From assembly GCF_947623445.1 (NCBI RefSeq), contig NC_135246.1, forward strand, positions 16,723,856 through 16,787,855: a DNA stretch of 64,000 nt, written 5' to 3'. Position numbers and translations under genes: made by a program. This document shows positions 24,301 to 34,870 of the stretch, in pieces. Under the pieces are notes generated by a model. It ran no database searches, was not told the DNA's origin, and was given only the letters and a program-made list of their open reading frames with translations. This stretch comes from Clavelina lepadiformis (taxonomy: Eukaryota; Chordata; Ascidiacea; Aplousobranchia; Clavelinidae). Each line of letters begins with the position of its first letter. Position 1 is the first letter of the stretch.

Positions 24301-25600
24301 TAGCAACAACCTAATCATGAATGTGATATTTTTAGTTAATGCTAACACGTTCAGAATTATCAAATTGCATTTTCAAGCTCTAATTGACGCACAAAACACT
24401 CCCTCTCCAGCTATTTTCCTTTGCTCAGCAATCATATAAGCAATCCAAAGTGATGACGATCGTTCTTAATGATGACGTTCTGCTTCGAAGCTAGTCACAG
24501 CTCATAAGTGACACACGTCTCGGCCACTAAATGATTTTTCATGAAAGTTACAAATCATTTTTGAATTTTAGGAACAAACTAGGTTTCATTTGAGACTTTG
24601 CATTCTTAGATGTATACTATAACATAAGCTTTCCTTAAAATTGCTGTTGCAGCGTAAACGTCTTACTCAAAAATATAATATCAACGAAACGATCTGAAAA
24701 GTTAGTTTATACTCTTGTTAGAGATAAACAGCGATTTATCCAGAACAATGGGACAGCGATGTTATAATATTTGTGGCCTGAGTTATGTTGAGAGCGATGT
24801 CACTTATTTTTAGTAAGTGTTTCATGAAAAAATAAACTTCATATTGGAATTTCACGATAGGAGTCCTTTGAATGCTGTATTAAATTATTTTAAAAACAAA
24901 CGTATCATTGGTATAGCCATCATGCGAAAACGTATATGTGAGTTATCATAGCCCTAATTTTCAAATGTGTTAAATTACATGGAAAGAAAAGAAACCAACA
25001 GTCTAAAACTCTAATTGCAACTTCTCAAAAATAACTTAAAAATGCGAAAAAAGGTGTTTTTCAAGAGATACAGCAACTTTGGTCGAGGGCCTGACCATCA
25101 AAACAAACAATTAAATCTGAAAACATACTTAATTAGCATGAAAGAATGATAATTCCACTCGAGCTAAGGTATGCCTTTAAATGTTTACATTCCATAAAAT
25201 ATGCTTGTAGTTGCGATGACATGACAACATGTAATTTAGCATGCACGCATCAACATCAAACCGCTTTCTAAACGCCACACAGGTAACGGTCCTTCAAAAG
25301 ATAAGATTCTAAACAAGATTGACTTGTTACATTTAGCTAAATACTCTTGCCAAGCCCGATGTGGAACATACAAGAAAAAATTTCCGTGCCAGTGTAACAC
25401 TTACTGCAAAAAGTACAACAACTGTTGCAGAGATTTCAAAGAAGAATGTAAGTAACTTATGCTTGTAACCAAGGTTATTTCTTTATACTTTGAAACGGAC
25501 CATTAGTTCAAGGTTTTTAGCATCTGCATTCGGTTTTGTTTAATTTTTCTTCTATACTTTGTCCGCAGGCATACGACCTCGTCGATATGGGCGTCACTGA
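18368..25600 (+). CDS. EGF gene B: secreted protein with 14 EGF-like modules and a C-terminal somatomedin B domain
   Basis: Seventeen exons: 18368-18440, 18684-18794, 18875-18991, 19624-19743, 20097-20213, 21004-21123, 21394-21510, 21644-21763, 22032-22151, 22303-22422, 22656-22775, 22939-23058, 23139-23255, 23370-23486, 23599-23715, 25337-25447 and 25569-25600. They total 1869 nt (622 residues), every intron in phase 1. Exon 1 encodes a signal peptide ([15 protein letters not shown]); its donor gtggaa is weak. Exons 2-15 each encode an EGF module, several with the run DPCxSxPCHxYATC, CTCNxGYxGDGxYCE. Exon 16 is a somatomedin B domain with eight Cys (CQCNTYC, NNCCRDF), and its last Cys codon is split as in gene A. 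The tail is [10 protein letters not shown]. The acceptor of exon 5 (gaatgaacag) is weak. Exons 4-5 and 6-7 are a tandem duplication. Gene A is the closest relative in domain order. Confidence 0.88.
19624..21510 (+). repeat. Tandem duplication of an EGF exon pair in gene B
   Basis: Exon 4 (19624-19743) and exon 6 (21004-21123) are nearly identical, and the match runs on into the donor side of the intron (gttagaattgatg). Exon 5 (20097-20213) and exon 7 (21394-21510) differ at only about three bases. The introns between them have diverged much more than the exons. The unit length is about 1.3-1.4 kb. Confidence 0.85.
20268..20410. repeat. Degenerate short repeats in a gene B intron
   Basis: Variants of a gatataa unit (at about 20275, 20301, 20373 and 20396) and of ggtctt recur over some 140 bp of very AT-rich sequence. 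It looks like a decayed low-complexity tandem repeat. No known family recognised. Confidence 0.35.
23716..25336. other. Large 1.6-kb intron of gene B before the somatomedin B exon
   Basis: This intron is unusually long for the locus. The open frame at 24126-24314 shows no domain or splice context. In both A and B, short introns separate the EGF exons, so the long intron may mark where the somatomedin B exon was joined or where modules were lost. Confidence 0.4.
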
Positions 25601-25635
25601 AGATGTAAGGAAACCTAAAACCAACGACAATCCAC

Positions 25636-25641
25636 AATAAA
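25636..25641 (+). terminator. Poly(A) signal of EGF gene B
   Basis: AATAAA lies 36 nt after the gene B stop codon, a tight and typical position. Confidence 0.65.
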
Positions 25642-25929
25642 ACGTTTTAGTTTTATTATTAATGGCTGTCATTTAATATACGTGAAACTATTTTGCTTTG
25701 TACAAAAATATATAAAATTAATTATTGTTTTAGTGTTGATTCTATATTATGACGCTGAATGTTAATAAAATCGTTCAAAGTTGCAATTTTAATATCGTTC
25801 ATAAATAAAAGAATACGTTTGCAATTTGAAGAAAATTTGCAGGAAAAAGTGCAGCAATAAGAGTGAAAAAATACGAAAACTGCGATTAGTGTTAGATGGT
25901 TTTATCTACACTTATAACTGAAGTGATAG

Positions 25930-27600
25930 CCATTGCCTTTACATTGGTAAGTGTCACAGTTATGCTTAATATGTGTTAAATTTAACAAGAAAAATTTAAT
26001 AAGTTTTGCCTTAAGCTTAAACCTTAAGCTTCGATAAACCATTATACTGTACCATCAAGTATACAAAGTTGCTGTACCAGGCACGTACGCGGTACGAGCC
26101 CAATTTGTACATTATACACTGAATATGCTTGCATCACAGCGCTGACCATGCTAATCAACTTGTGTCACAAACCTCGACACAATAAACGTATATGTGTAGC
26201 TAGGTAGCTATTATAACTTATTAGTTAATATATAGATATATATATATTATTCTTTTTGTTAATAAAAGATAGCACTTCTTTACAGAAAGCTTATACTGTG
26301 TGCTGTCACAACTGGTCAAATGGTGTTATTACACAAGAAAATTACCGAGCGTTTTCATTGATGTCTTTAAATTGTTACTTGGCGCCAACTAACGAAGATT
26401 TAGCTAGAACCATAAAAACACCAGCTGTCTCAAGTAAGTATACTCTAAGCACTTTAATCAAACAAAATTAGCAAGACTACCTCCATAGACGAAGAACACA
26501 TATTACGCGTTTGTTTTTGTTTTCAAAATCGCGTTTTGAAAACGACAACGCGTTGATCATTAAATTCGGGAGTTAAGTTAGGTAAGTAATGTTGGACGAA
26601 TAATAACATAGCTGGGAATACAAATCACTCTAAAACACACACTAACTTATTCGTATATGATGACGTTCGATAATGATGCTTTTAGTACACAGACCATACA
26701 ACTTATAAAAACATCATTTTTTTAACAACACTTCATTTTAGTACAAAATCAAACAAGATATTATACAATTATTTTCTCAGGTGTCGTAAAAGATCTTATA
26801 GTTTAAAAAATGGTTTCTGGCTTTATATATCATATAGCCTTAGATACTGAAGACGTTATGCATAAAATGAAATAAACTAATTGTGATAAAAGAACTTTCT
26901 CAAAAAAGGGTTAATCGACTTATAAATAATTTCAAATTAGAAACGAAATCAAGGCACGATTAAAAGAAATGCTGTCACGGTAATTTACCAATGTGCATAA
27001 CTATATACTTTCGGAAAACCCCACAAATATAGCTTTGCTACGATTACCGATGAATAAATTCGCTAAAGATATTGATAACTAACAAAATCCAAACTAGCGT
27101 GACAACGAGAAATGGTAACACAAATTAAATTTAGGACAACTTCTGGCTTATACACAACAACATATCGACACGTTCCTGAAGAAAATAGAAAACTCAAACG
27201 CAAAGAAATACAGAAAAAGCTAACATCATCAACGTTTGAATCACTATGACTTAAACTATATTTATTAGATGATTGACTTCCAAGAATTTAACACGTTTTT
27301 TAAACCGCACACAATCACTGGAAAGACAAATTAACTGCAAGCAAACGTGATAGATGAAGTCGTTTGCATTTTTAATGTTCACACTGTTTCTAAATAAAGA
27401 CACCGATTGTGATAAAGGTTGGAAAAATAACAAATTTTCGTCAATCTCATTCTGCAACGAACGGAAACACCAAACTGAGAAACATGGCAAAAAGTTTGGG
27501 ATTTCTGGTCATGGTCGCCTTCAAGTTTCATCGTTCTTTCAAAAGCTGCAAGATATAAGCCAAGTATGCAAAAAGATATTGCAGAAATTAGATGTTAAGT
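25930..27600. repeat. 5' flank of gene C, duplicated at 30360-31530
   Basis: Several blocks here recur downstream in the same order. The block around 26045-26150 (aagtata...gctgta, cgcggtacg, aatttgtac) matches 30400-30490. The block with gtagctagaac/tagctagaacc near 26400 matches 30600. The block near 27095-27175 (gcgtgac, aaatgg, aacaactTctggctt, tcg.cac) matches 31380-31450. No coding exon is certain. A short frame with ATG at 27354 and a possible phase-1 donor after 27417 is a weak candidate signal-peptide exon for gene C. Confidence 0.55.
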
Positions 27601-27784
27601 CCACCTAAAGTTCATTGGAATGTTTTTATAACAGCATTTAATGAAAACGGTTCCTTTGTCAAATCTTACTGAAAAATTTAGATAATTAGTATTCCGTTTC
27701 AAGTATGTTAAAAACAAGTGTTTTTGTCAAATGTATGTAATATTATGCATCATTTTCCTATAAGCTGCATTGTTTCATTTTCAG

Positions 27785-28763
27785 AAGACCACTGCCATGG
27801 AAGCTGCGAATACCCGCAAGTGTGTGAATATCATCATGGAAGCTATAAATGTGTTTGTGCGCCGGGATACCATCAGCATGGATATTCATGCAAACACACA
27901 ATCGGTAGGATATACAACCTTAGTGGAAATGCAGCACTATATAAACAAGCAAGATATGTATAGCAACGTATGATTATGCTTAAATAACGCCTTTGCATCA
28001 ACCTATTCATGCAAGTAATGCATTTCTAGAGTAGGTTGTAGGTATGGTTACAATGCTTATCAAAAATTGATAAATTTGCAGAAGATCCCTGCTCCTATTG
28101 CCATCCTCAGGCGACATGCAAATCTTTCAAGATAGGACATGGTCGCTACTGCGCTTGCCTTCCTGGCTGGAGAGGAAACGGGAAAAGATGTTACCGTATG
28201 TTTTGTTTTTTTTATCGCGCAAAATTCGTTTTATTGTCTTTCATTTTCACTCATTATGTACATTAAGCCAACTTTAAAAAACGTGTTGCGCCTTTGGTTT
28301 CGCTGTTTTTACAAATTCTTGTCTTGATATCAGCGGACAACTGTTATCAAAACAAATGCCCTAAGAACAGCAAATGCTTTCCGAAATACAACGGCTATGG
28401 ATACTCTTGTCGTTGCAAGCATGGACATTACGATTATAAATGTCATTTCGGTAAGATATCGGATGGATGTTTGTGTTGAACATGTCTTTGATACTATTCC
28501 TAAACGGTTTATTGATTTTTCTTAGATGTTAGATGTTACCGAAGGGAGAATTGCCATCATTACGTCCGTAAGTCTGAATTAAAAAAAAAAACTTCTGTGA
28601 AATAGATTTACATCTTCTTTGCATTTTATTTCTACAACTAGATATAGATACTAAATTCAATAATTCTGTAAGTAATGCAGAACAATAGAAACTAGATTTT
28701 TTCGTAAACATGGTTTTTAGTAATATAAACAATTTTTACGCAGACTACCACCATCGACGTTAA
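27785..28763 (+). CDS. EGF gene C: secreted protein with at least three EGF-like modules (5' end not fixed)
   Basis: Five exons are clear: 27785-27904, 28082-28195, 28334-28450, 28526-28567 and 28744-28763, all phase 1 and ending at TAA. The first three each give a divergent EGF module: EDHCHGSCEYPQVC, then DPCSYCHPQATC, then DNCYQNKCPKNSKC. The fourth is a 14-codon Cys-bearing linker (RCYRRENCHHYV). The last adds a His/Arg tail (HYHHRR). The signal exon is uncertain. The best candidate is ATG 27354 to 27417, which would keep the frame (158 residues in all) and start MKSFAFLMFTLFL, but its donor gttgga is poor. Thus the gene could be 5'-incomplete or decaying. It is related in style to genes D and E, with GHGRY and GNG motifs. 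Function unknown. Confidence 0.68.
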
Positions 28764-28992
28764 ACAACTGAAAAGACACAGTCTCCAGAAACTACAACAA
28801 CGACCTGGATTATTCAATATTCCTATTCGTATAAGATTATTTAATGTATTGTAATTACTTTTCTTCTTTTAGTTATTTCATCACCGTTTACTTTTTTTCG
28901 AGCATTTTGTAAACTAGAATACATGTCAGTGGCAATATTTCATCATTGCTTGGTTTGGTTTCCTGTATGTAATCATGCTTACAAACAATACA

Positions 28993-28998
28993 AATAAA
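28993..28998 (+). terminator. Poly(A) signal of EGF gene C
   Basis: AATAAA about 230 nt after the gene C stop codon. Confidence 0.5.
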
Positions 28999-30359
28999 TT
29001 GTTAGATTAATTATTTATTATTAAGATTGTCGAAGCGCACGTGCCCTCGCCAACTTTTTTAGACTGTACGTTTTCAATTTTAGAAGTCTTTTTAAAACGT
29101 TTTGGCTTGCCAGGATATTATAAATTAATATGCAGCTTAATTAGCAGCACTGACGTATAAGAGCTTATCAAAATAATTTTTGTGTTGGACATGAATCAAG
29201 AAATTGGAGAAATTAAAATTTCTCCAAATGAAATTAAGACTTAAGAATACGTCTCCATTAGTATATAAATAAGCAAAAATTGGCTTGCTCGATCTACACA
29301 AACAAGTTGTCATAGTCTCAGTTATTGTTTTACAAAATATGTTACTATGAGAAGGGATATGCAAAAAATTCTTTAAACACAAGATAAACTTGCGGAAAGA
29401 CACAAGACGTCGGCGAATAACAATTATCAAAAACTAGCACACCAATCGTCCCAAAGTTAAAAGACAAAAGGAAAGCATAAAAACGTTGGTCCAATATTTT
29501 AAAACTCAAAAAATAACTACAAATAAACGTAAAATCGGCCAAACATTAAGTCAGCAGCACAGACTTGATGAAGACAATTGAACAATTGGTGATTGACAAT
29601 ACAATAGTGTTGGTTTTGTGCTGCGAGGGCATTGCAGGGTGTGTGTGTGTATGGCAACAAAAAAAATTGGTTTTTTTCCGTTGTTGTTGAACTAATGGTC
29701 AACTGAAAATTTCAGAATTAATATTAATAACCAGTAAAATATAGAATTTAAAAACCGTTTTTCTTTAGAAGTTAAACTTTAAAAAACACTTATAAAATTT
29801 CACATTTACCTAACACACGTTGAACAAACGTGTCAAAATTTTTCATAAGTGGGATCCTACAGTACACTATTTCTTTTTATTAAACTGGAGCTAATATTGT
29901 TCTTCGTGGCTCCACCTAAAACGTTAACTTTAATGTGTTTCGGAATTAACGATATTGATCTTCCTGGAATTTTCATCCGTTTTTCGTCACAAAGGCTGGT
30001 TTAATTTCAAAACATTTCTGCTGAAAATAAAGTACTTTGTTTGTTCGTTTTTTTAAGGTTTAGTTTGTAGCCTACCAATCTATTTCGTTACCCGATATAA
30101 ACTACCTGGTCAATGGTCAACGAAAATGCGTACTTTTAGATTTATCATTACTAGTTGCAGTTAAGACGTATGAATAAATATGAATAAATTCTATGTTTTG
30201 TATTATAGATTATAATTTATCATAAATGGTGATTAAACAGTAAATGCTAAATGTTTTTAAAATTGTGTTTTGATAAAACAACAATGATTTTATATTTCGA
30301 AAGGCGAAAAAAAAGATAACGTTATTAAAAAAACACCAATGATGTAATATTTGCGTTTC
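28999..30359. other. Intergenic region downstream of gene C
   Basis: AT-rich, non-coding. A short TG run at about 29639-29650 and scattered A tracts are the only low-complexity items. Nothing else supported. Confidence 0.45.
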
Positions 30360-31720
30360 TACTTGAAATGTTGGCTATTGCCTTTATAATACTACTTTAA
30401 GTATAAAAGCTGTATCAGTGTGCGGTACGTGAAATAGAGCATGGCCCAAGTGCATAATTTGTACGTTACATGTTTGCACCACAATAGTCAACAAACATTC
30501 GGTAAACAAAACATTGTACTATAATCTTCAACACTTATGATCAGGCTATGTTAGTTTTTATTCTATCTGCTTGTTGGAAATTATAGCGACCCAAAGGCAA
30601 TGTAGCTAGAACGATCAATTCTCACATGGTGTCTCCAGCAAAATAGCCGTTTGAATGAAAAAAAAGGTATTTCGGCCAGCTCTGTTGATATATTATGTAA
30701 CTTTATTCTCTATCAAACGTAAACCATTTCTAGCAGCGATCTGTAAACGTGCAAATATCGACATGCAAAAATGCATGTCATTCGTTTGCGGACGTTCTGT
30801 TTTAAATCGTTTTTCTTTCCTCAAAACATGTTGCCAACCTCAAGCCACAAACAACAGGTTTAGATATTATAAGTGTATACTGTATGGTAAGGAAAATGTA
30901 ACAAAAAACCCTAGCATTGGGACCTATAAGAATTTAAAAAAACAGTATAATAAAAGCTATATGTAGATAGTATACCCGTTGTAATTACAACGCTGAAATT
31001 AAAAATTGCTGTGGAAATTGATTATGGCAAATTTAAAACATTCTTTTTTCCTTGAAACTCTATTCTTGTAACAGCTAAAAAAACGCAAACTTTTTCGTTC
31101 ATGTTGCAAAGTATATCAAGTCAAAGTTTCATGCCAAAAACTCTGAAAACGTTTAAAAGAAAAAAAAGAGGTCGTGATCAGAAAACGTGTTCAAAAAATT
31201 GCACGTCAACTGACTACAAATAAATTCGAAATAATACTTAAGCCAAGATATGTTTTCAAGTAACGCCTCCGCAGTGTGACGTATTTGCAGAATGACATCA
31301 CCACTCATGGAAAATCAAACTTACATCGCTGCAATAAATATGTACGTCAAGGATATAAATAATTTCAGAAACCCGAGCTGGCGTGAGCATGACAAATGGC
31401 AACAAAAATTAATTTTACAACAACTGGCTTGAAAAAAAACATGTCGGCACCTATTTTTAAGAATTTAAAAACATTTTGCAAAATCGCCCGCAACCATAGG
31501 AAAGACAAAGTAATAAATCAATACGTGAAAAAGTAAGTTGGGAGCATTTTTTTCGAGTGTGACCGCATAAACGTTTCTCTGTTATACAACTATTATCACA
31601 ACGATGATCAGCATCATGGGAAAGAACATTATAAACATTTGAAAGGGAAATGACGTCAAAATGCACAGAAACTACAACAACAAACTGAAATTTTCGTTCT
31701 TTCTAAATGCACGGCTTCGG
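30360..31720 (+). pseudogene. Decayed tandem copy of the gene C locus
   Basis: Blocks matching the flank of gene C occur here in order. 30400-30490 matches 26045-26150, 30590-30640 matches about 26390-26430, and 31375-31500 matches 27090-27330. Finally cagaaactacaacaac near 31661 matches the sequence just after the gene C stop (about 28787-28803). The EGF exons that should lie between the last two blocks are absent, and no Cys-rich frame remains. I read this as a duplicate of gene C whose coding centre was deleted. Confidence 0.5.
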
Positions 31721-33299
31721 TGATTTTTTAACCTAATATTTCAGTTTCATTTTTCAATTGTTTTTTTTTCCTGAACATCATATAAAATGCATTTCATGTC
31801 ATGTTTAGTAGCCGGAATATAACCGAAACGCGGATATTCTGATGTTGCTGCTTAACAATCCTTCAAATTGTAACGAAAATTTATCAACAATACATATTTC
31901 AGAAGTCGATGAATAGTTTCGCTTGTCTGGGCAATAACTTGTCTATTATTAATTTCAAAATAAATTAGTTCTGATCAACTGTAGCAGGAGACAAATCACT
32001 TTACCTAATGAACTTCTTTCATTTATTTTTGAGACATTAAAATATTGTTATAAATCATATATAAAAGTATGAATTGCCAAAAACATTAATAAATATATAT
32101 CAATTCATAAAACACGACGTTTTCGTAATTATGTAGTAGCCGTTTTTCTTGCTTACCGAACAACGTTTGTTCTACACCAAATTCTGCACTTGCATTCAAA
32201 CTTAAACTAATTAAAGCTACAATTTTAAATTTTACTGTATGCAATATATTTATAACTTGACAACACCATGTTAGTTTATTCTGCAGATGCAGATAAGGTT
32301 TGTTATTGTGGGATTTATGGAAGCAGCATAAAATTTCGAATTACTTTGACAAACTGTCCACAATACCTTAATGTGTAAGCAAACAGCTGCCGACACGTCG
32401 CGGTAAAAACAAACCATAAACTAAGTTATTACAGTCATGGCCGTCTATCGACCGTTGTAGGGGCATTCCCATAACAGCGCTTTAAAAACAAGCAAGGCAA
32501 AAAATAATGCAAACGTACAATGAAAAAATAAACTAAATGTGGTGGACTTTCTGAAAGAGCAAGGCATAGATCTTTAAAGAAACACCGGCACTTACAATTT
32601 AACGACGGCACTAATTGGGAAGTTTATTCAACACTCAAGCCAATCAAGTTGATTGCGGTACAAACCCGGCACTGCACGGAGGAATGCCGGGCATGACAGC
32701 GCAATCTCGCCAATAATCTTCAATGCAAATTAGAGTTGCGGAAAACTTTTGCAAAAATTTAAACACTTAAGCACAATCTCCAATGACGTATAAAACCGTT
32801 GACTTTGCTGAAGAAAAAAATATTGTTGATCAAGAAAATGCAAGATTAAAATATATGTTTACGGTATGTGTTGTCAAGCAATCGATGAAGTATGTTTCTA
32901 TGCAAATGTGAATCTGAACCAGAAAATCACCGCACTTCTGAAAATAGCATTATGTACACTACAGTTATACATATATGATTGTATACTGTCGCGAGAATAC
33001 TGCAGTTGGACCACTAAGTCAAAGTTGTGAACTGGTCTCGCTCGAATCAAATGTCATGTACGTAGAGGAACTTGAAAGTGTTAACAGTATTGTCGTCGCT
33101 ATATCGGCGTGTTCAAATTCACGAAAAAACAAAAAATAACAAAATTGAGCAAATGTTCTGCATGCAGGAAGAAATCAATGCAAAGTTGAACGTACAATCA
33201 CGTAAAATCGTGATATATTTTTAAACCGAGGACGAATTCCCGTTTGGCAACCATGGCTCTGAAACTTGATTGCGCGTGACTTGGAGGAAATGGAAAACA
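31721..33299. other. Intergenic region upstream of gene D
   Basis: Non-coding and AT-rich. The stretch at about 33080-33220 resembles the region upstream of gene E at about 36985-37080 (shared pieces near ttctgca.gc.g, caatgc/taatgc, cgtaaaa and cgt.atga), consistent with tandem duplication of the D/E locus. Confidence 0.45.
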
Positions 33300-33308
33300 T
33301 ATTAAAAG
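33300..33308 (+). promoter_or_regulatory. TATA-like element of gene D
   Basis: TATTAAAAG lies 73 nt before the gene D ATG. Gene E has TATTTAAAAA at 37161, 79 nt before its ATG. The matched spacing supports a core-promoter role. Confidence 0.4.
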
Positions 33309-33372
33309 CAAAGCGCCTGTTGTTTAAGTTATTTGTTTTTGAATTTGCAAGAAGCAAATAAGAAAGCAAAAT

Positions 33373-34625
33373 ATGACTTTGGTGAGAATACTCGCAATTT
33401 TTCTGCTGCTAGCTGTCTTCGCCGTATCTGCGGACTTTGGTGAGATGTTTCTACGATTTTAATTTTTATTGCACGTTGTTTTTTGCTTTTGCTAATTAGT
33501 GGAAACCACCATTCAATATACGGAGATTTAAAACTATTTAGTATAAGTTTAATAATTTTTATTCAGTATCGAAATTTAAAGTTACACTTGAACAGATTGT
33601 TACAAATGCAAGTACTCGGGCGGCAAATGTGTTACGAAGACGTCATACAAATGTATCTATAAAAGTAAGAATAGAATTGTTGGTGAAGATTGCATCATGC
33701 TCTATGTCTACATGTGTCTACACACAAGTTTATTGTATTACAAAATTTCTCGTAAATCAAACATTTATAAAATTATAAAATATTATATGTTTGTGATAAG
33801 AAAAAAGCCATGACTACTGCTATGGAAAATGCCACAAGCACGCCACTTGCAAACGTTCGTACTGGCGCTACAAGTGTGAATGCAACCACGGCTACCACGG
33901 AAATGGACATTATTGTAAGCAAAACCTCTATTTGAAATAACCAGCATTCCACAGTCAAAACAAAAATGAATTTATTTTACGAAGGCAATGATTATTGCCA
34001 CGGACGTTGCCATAAGGATGCAAAGTGCGTGAGAAGTCACTACGGACAATACAAATGTGAATGCAACTCTGGATATTCAGGACACGGACATGACTGTAAG
34101 CAAATTTAGATTTATAGTTACTTTATGATAAATAGTTTATCATAAAACAAACATTTTGTCGAATGAAAGAAAGTACTATAAACTAATAATTTTAATTATC
34201 AATAAAAAGTCTTTGTTTATTTTCAAATAAATCTGGTCGCCCAGGCAAAAGTCCATGCGGGTATTGTCCTAAGCACTCCAAATGCGTTGCAAACAAGAAA
34301 CAAGAATGTAAATGTGGTTATGGCTACGAACAATACGGAAAATATTGCCAACGCAAAAGTAAGTTGTAGGAATAGCTGACGCCTTAATAAATAAGTCATA
34401 ATTTACAGTATATTATAAAATTAGAATTAGAATAAAAATAAATTATAAATACAAAATTAAATAAATGAACTAAGAAAAATTTTACAACTTGCGCGGAAAG
34501 AGACCGGAATTATTCACTTTTTAAGAAAAAACTGTGACTAATCAAACACGATGATTTGATAATGTCTTGTTACAGAACGAGGTTATGGAAACGGGTACGG
34601 ACGTCGAAACAGATATCCGTGGTAA
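33373..34625 (+). CDS. EGF gene D: small secreted protein with three EGF modules plus one reduced module
   Basis: Six exons: 33373-33439, 33596-33664, 33801-33914, 33985-34095, 34245-34358 and 34576-34625. They sum to 525 nt (174 residues), phase 1 throughout. The signal peptide is MTLVRILAIFLLLAVFAVSA. Exon 2 is only 23 codons with four Cys; its paralogue in gene E is 32 codons with six. In D the fifth Cys codon has become Tyr, and a donor inside the module (gtaagaat) removes the remainder. Exons 3-5 are full modules (DYCYGKCHKHATC; DYCHGRCHKDAKC; SPCGYCPKHSKC). The last exon gives a basic Gly/Arg/Tyr tail ending RYPW. The acceptor of exon 3 is the weak gataag, required by frame. Function unknown. 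Confidence 0.82.
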
Positions 34626-34864
34626 TTGCTGAAACGACGACAAAAATCGGTAATTAGCGAGCTCCAGAATTAATAATTATCACTTAGAATAGCGTTTAGC
34701 AGTTTATCTTATTTTTAACAATTTTTTCATAGGATCTGGCTGCTATATTTGCCAACTTGTGTTCTAATATGACAAAACGTTCCACGAAATCTTTAAAAGA
34801 TAAAGACTTACACGTTATAAATTTTGCATGAGTTAACGTCATCATGGACAATATCTTACTTTAT

Positions 34865-34870
34865 AATAAA
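34865..34870 (+). terminator. Poly(A) signal of EGF gene D
   Basis: AATAAA about 240 nt after the gene D stop codon. Confidence 0.5.

Noticed and set aside
24126-24314. 62-codon frame inside the large gene B intron
   Set aside because: No splice context in phase, no Cys pattern and no domain.
9185-25600. One giant gene made of A plus B
   Set aside because: A ends with a somatomedin B domain, stop and poly(A) signal, and B begins with its own TATA box and signal peptide.
25896-25946. Signal-like ATG exon (MVLSTLITEVIAIAFTL) with good donor gtaagt, as a start for gene C
   Set aside because: It ends in phase 0, whereas every exon of the cluster joins in phase 1, so it cannot open the gene C frame.
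26220-26252. TA-rich run near 26220-26250
   Set aside because: Ordinary AT microsatellite-like sequence; no evidence for function.
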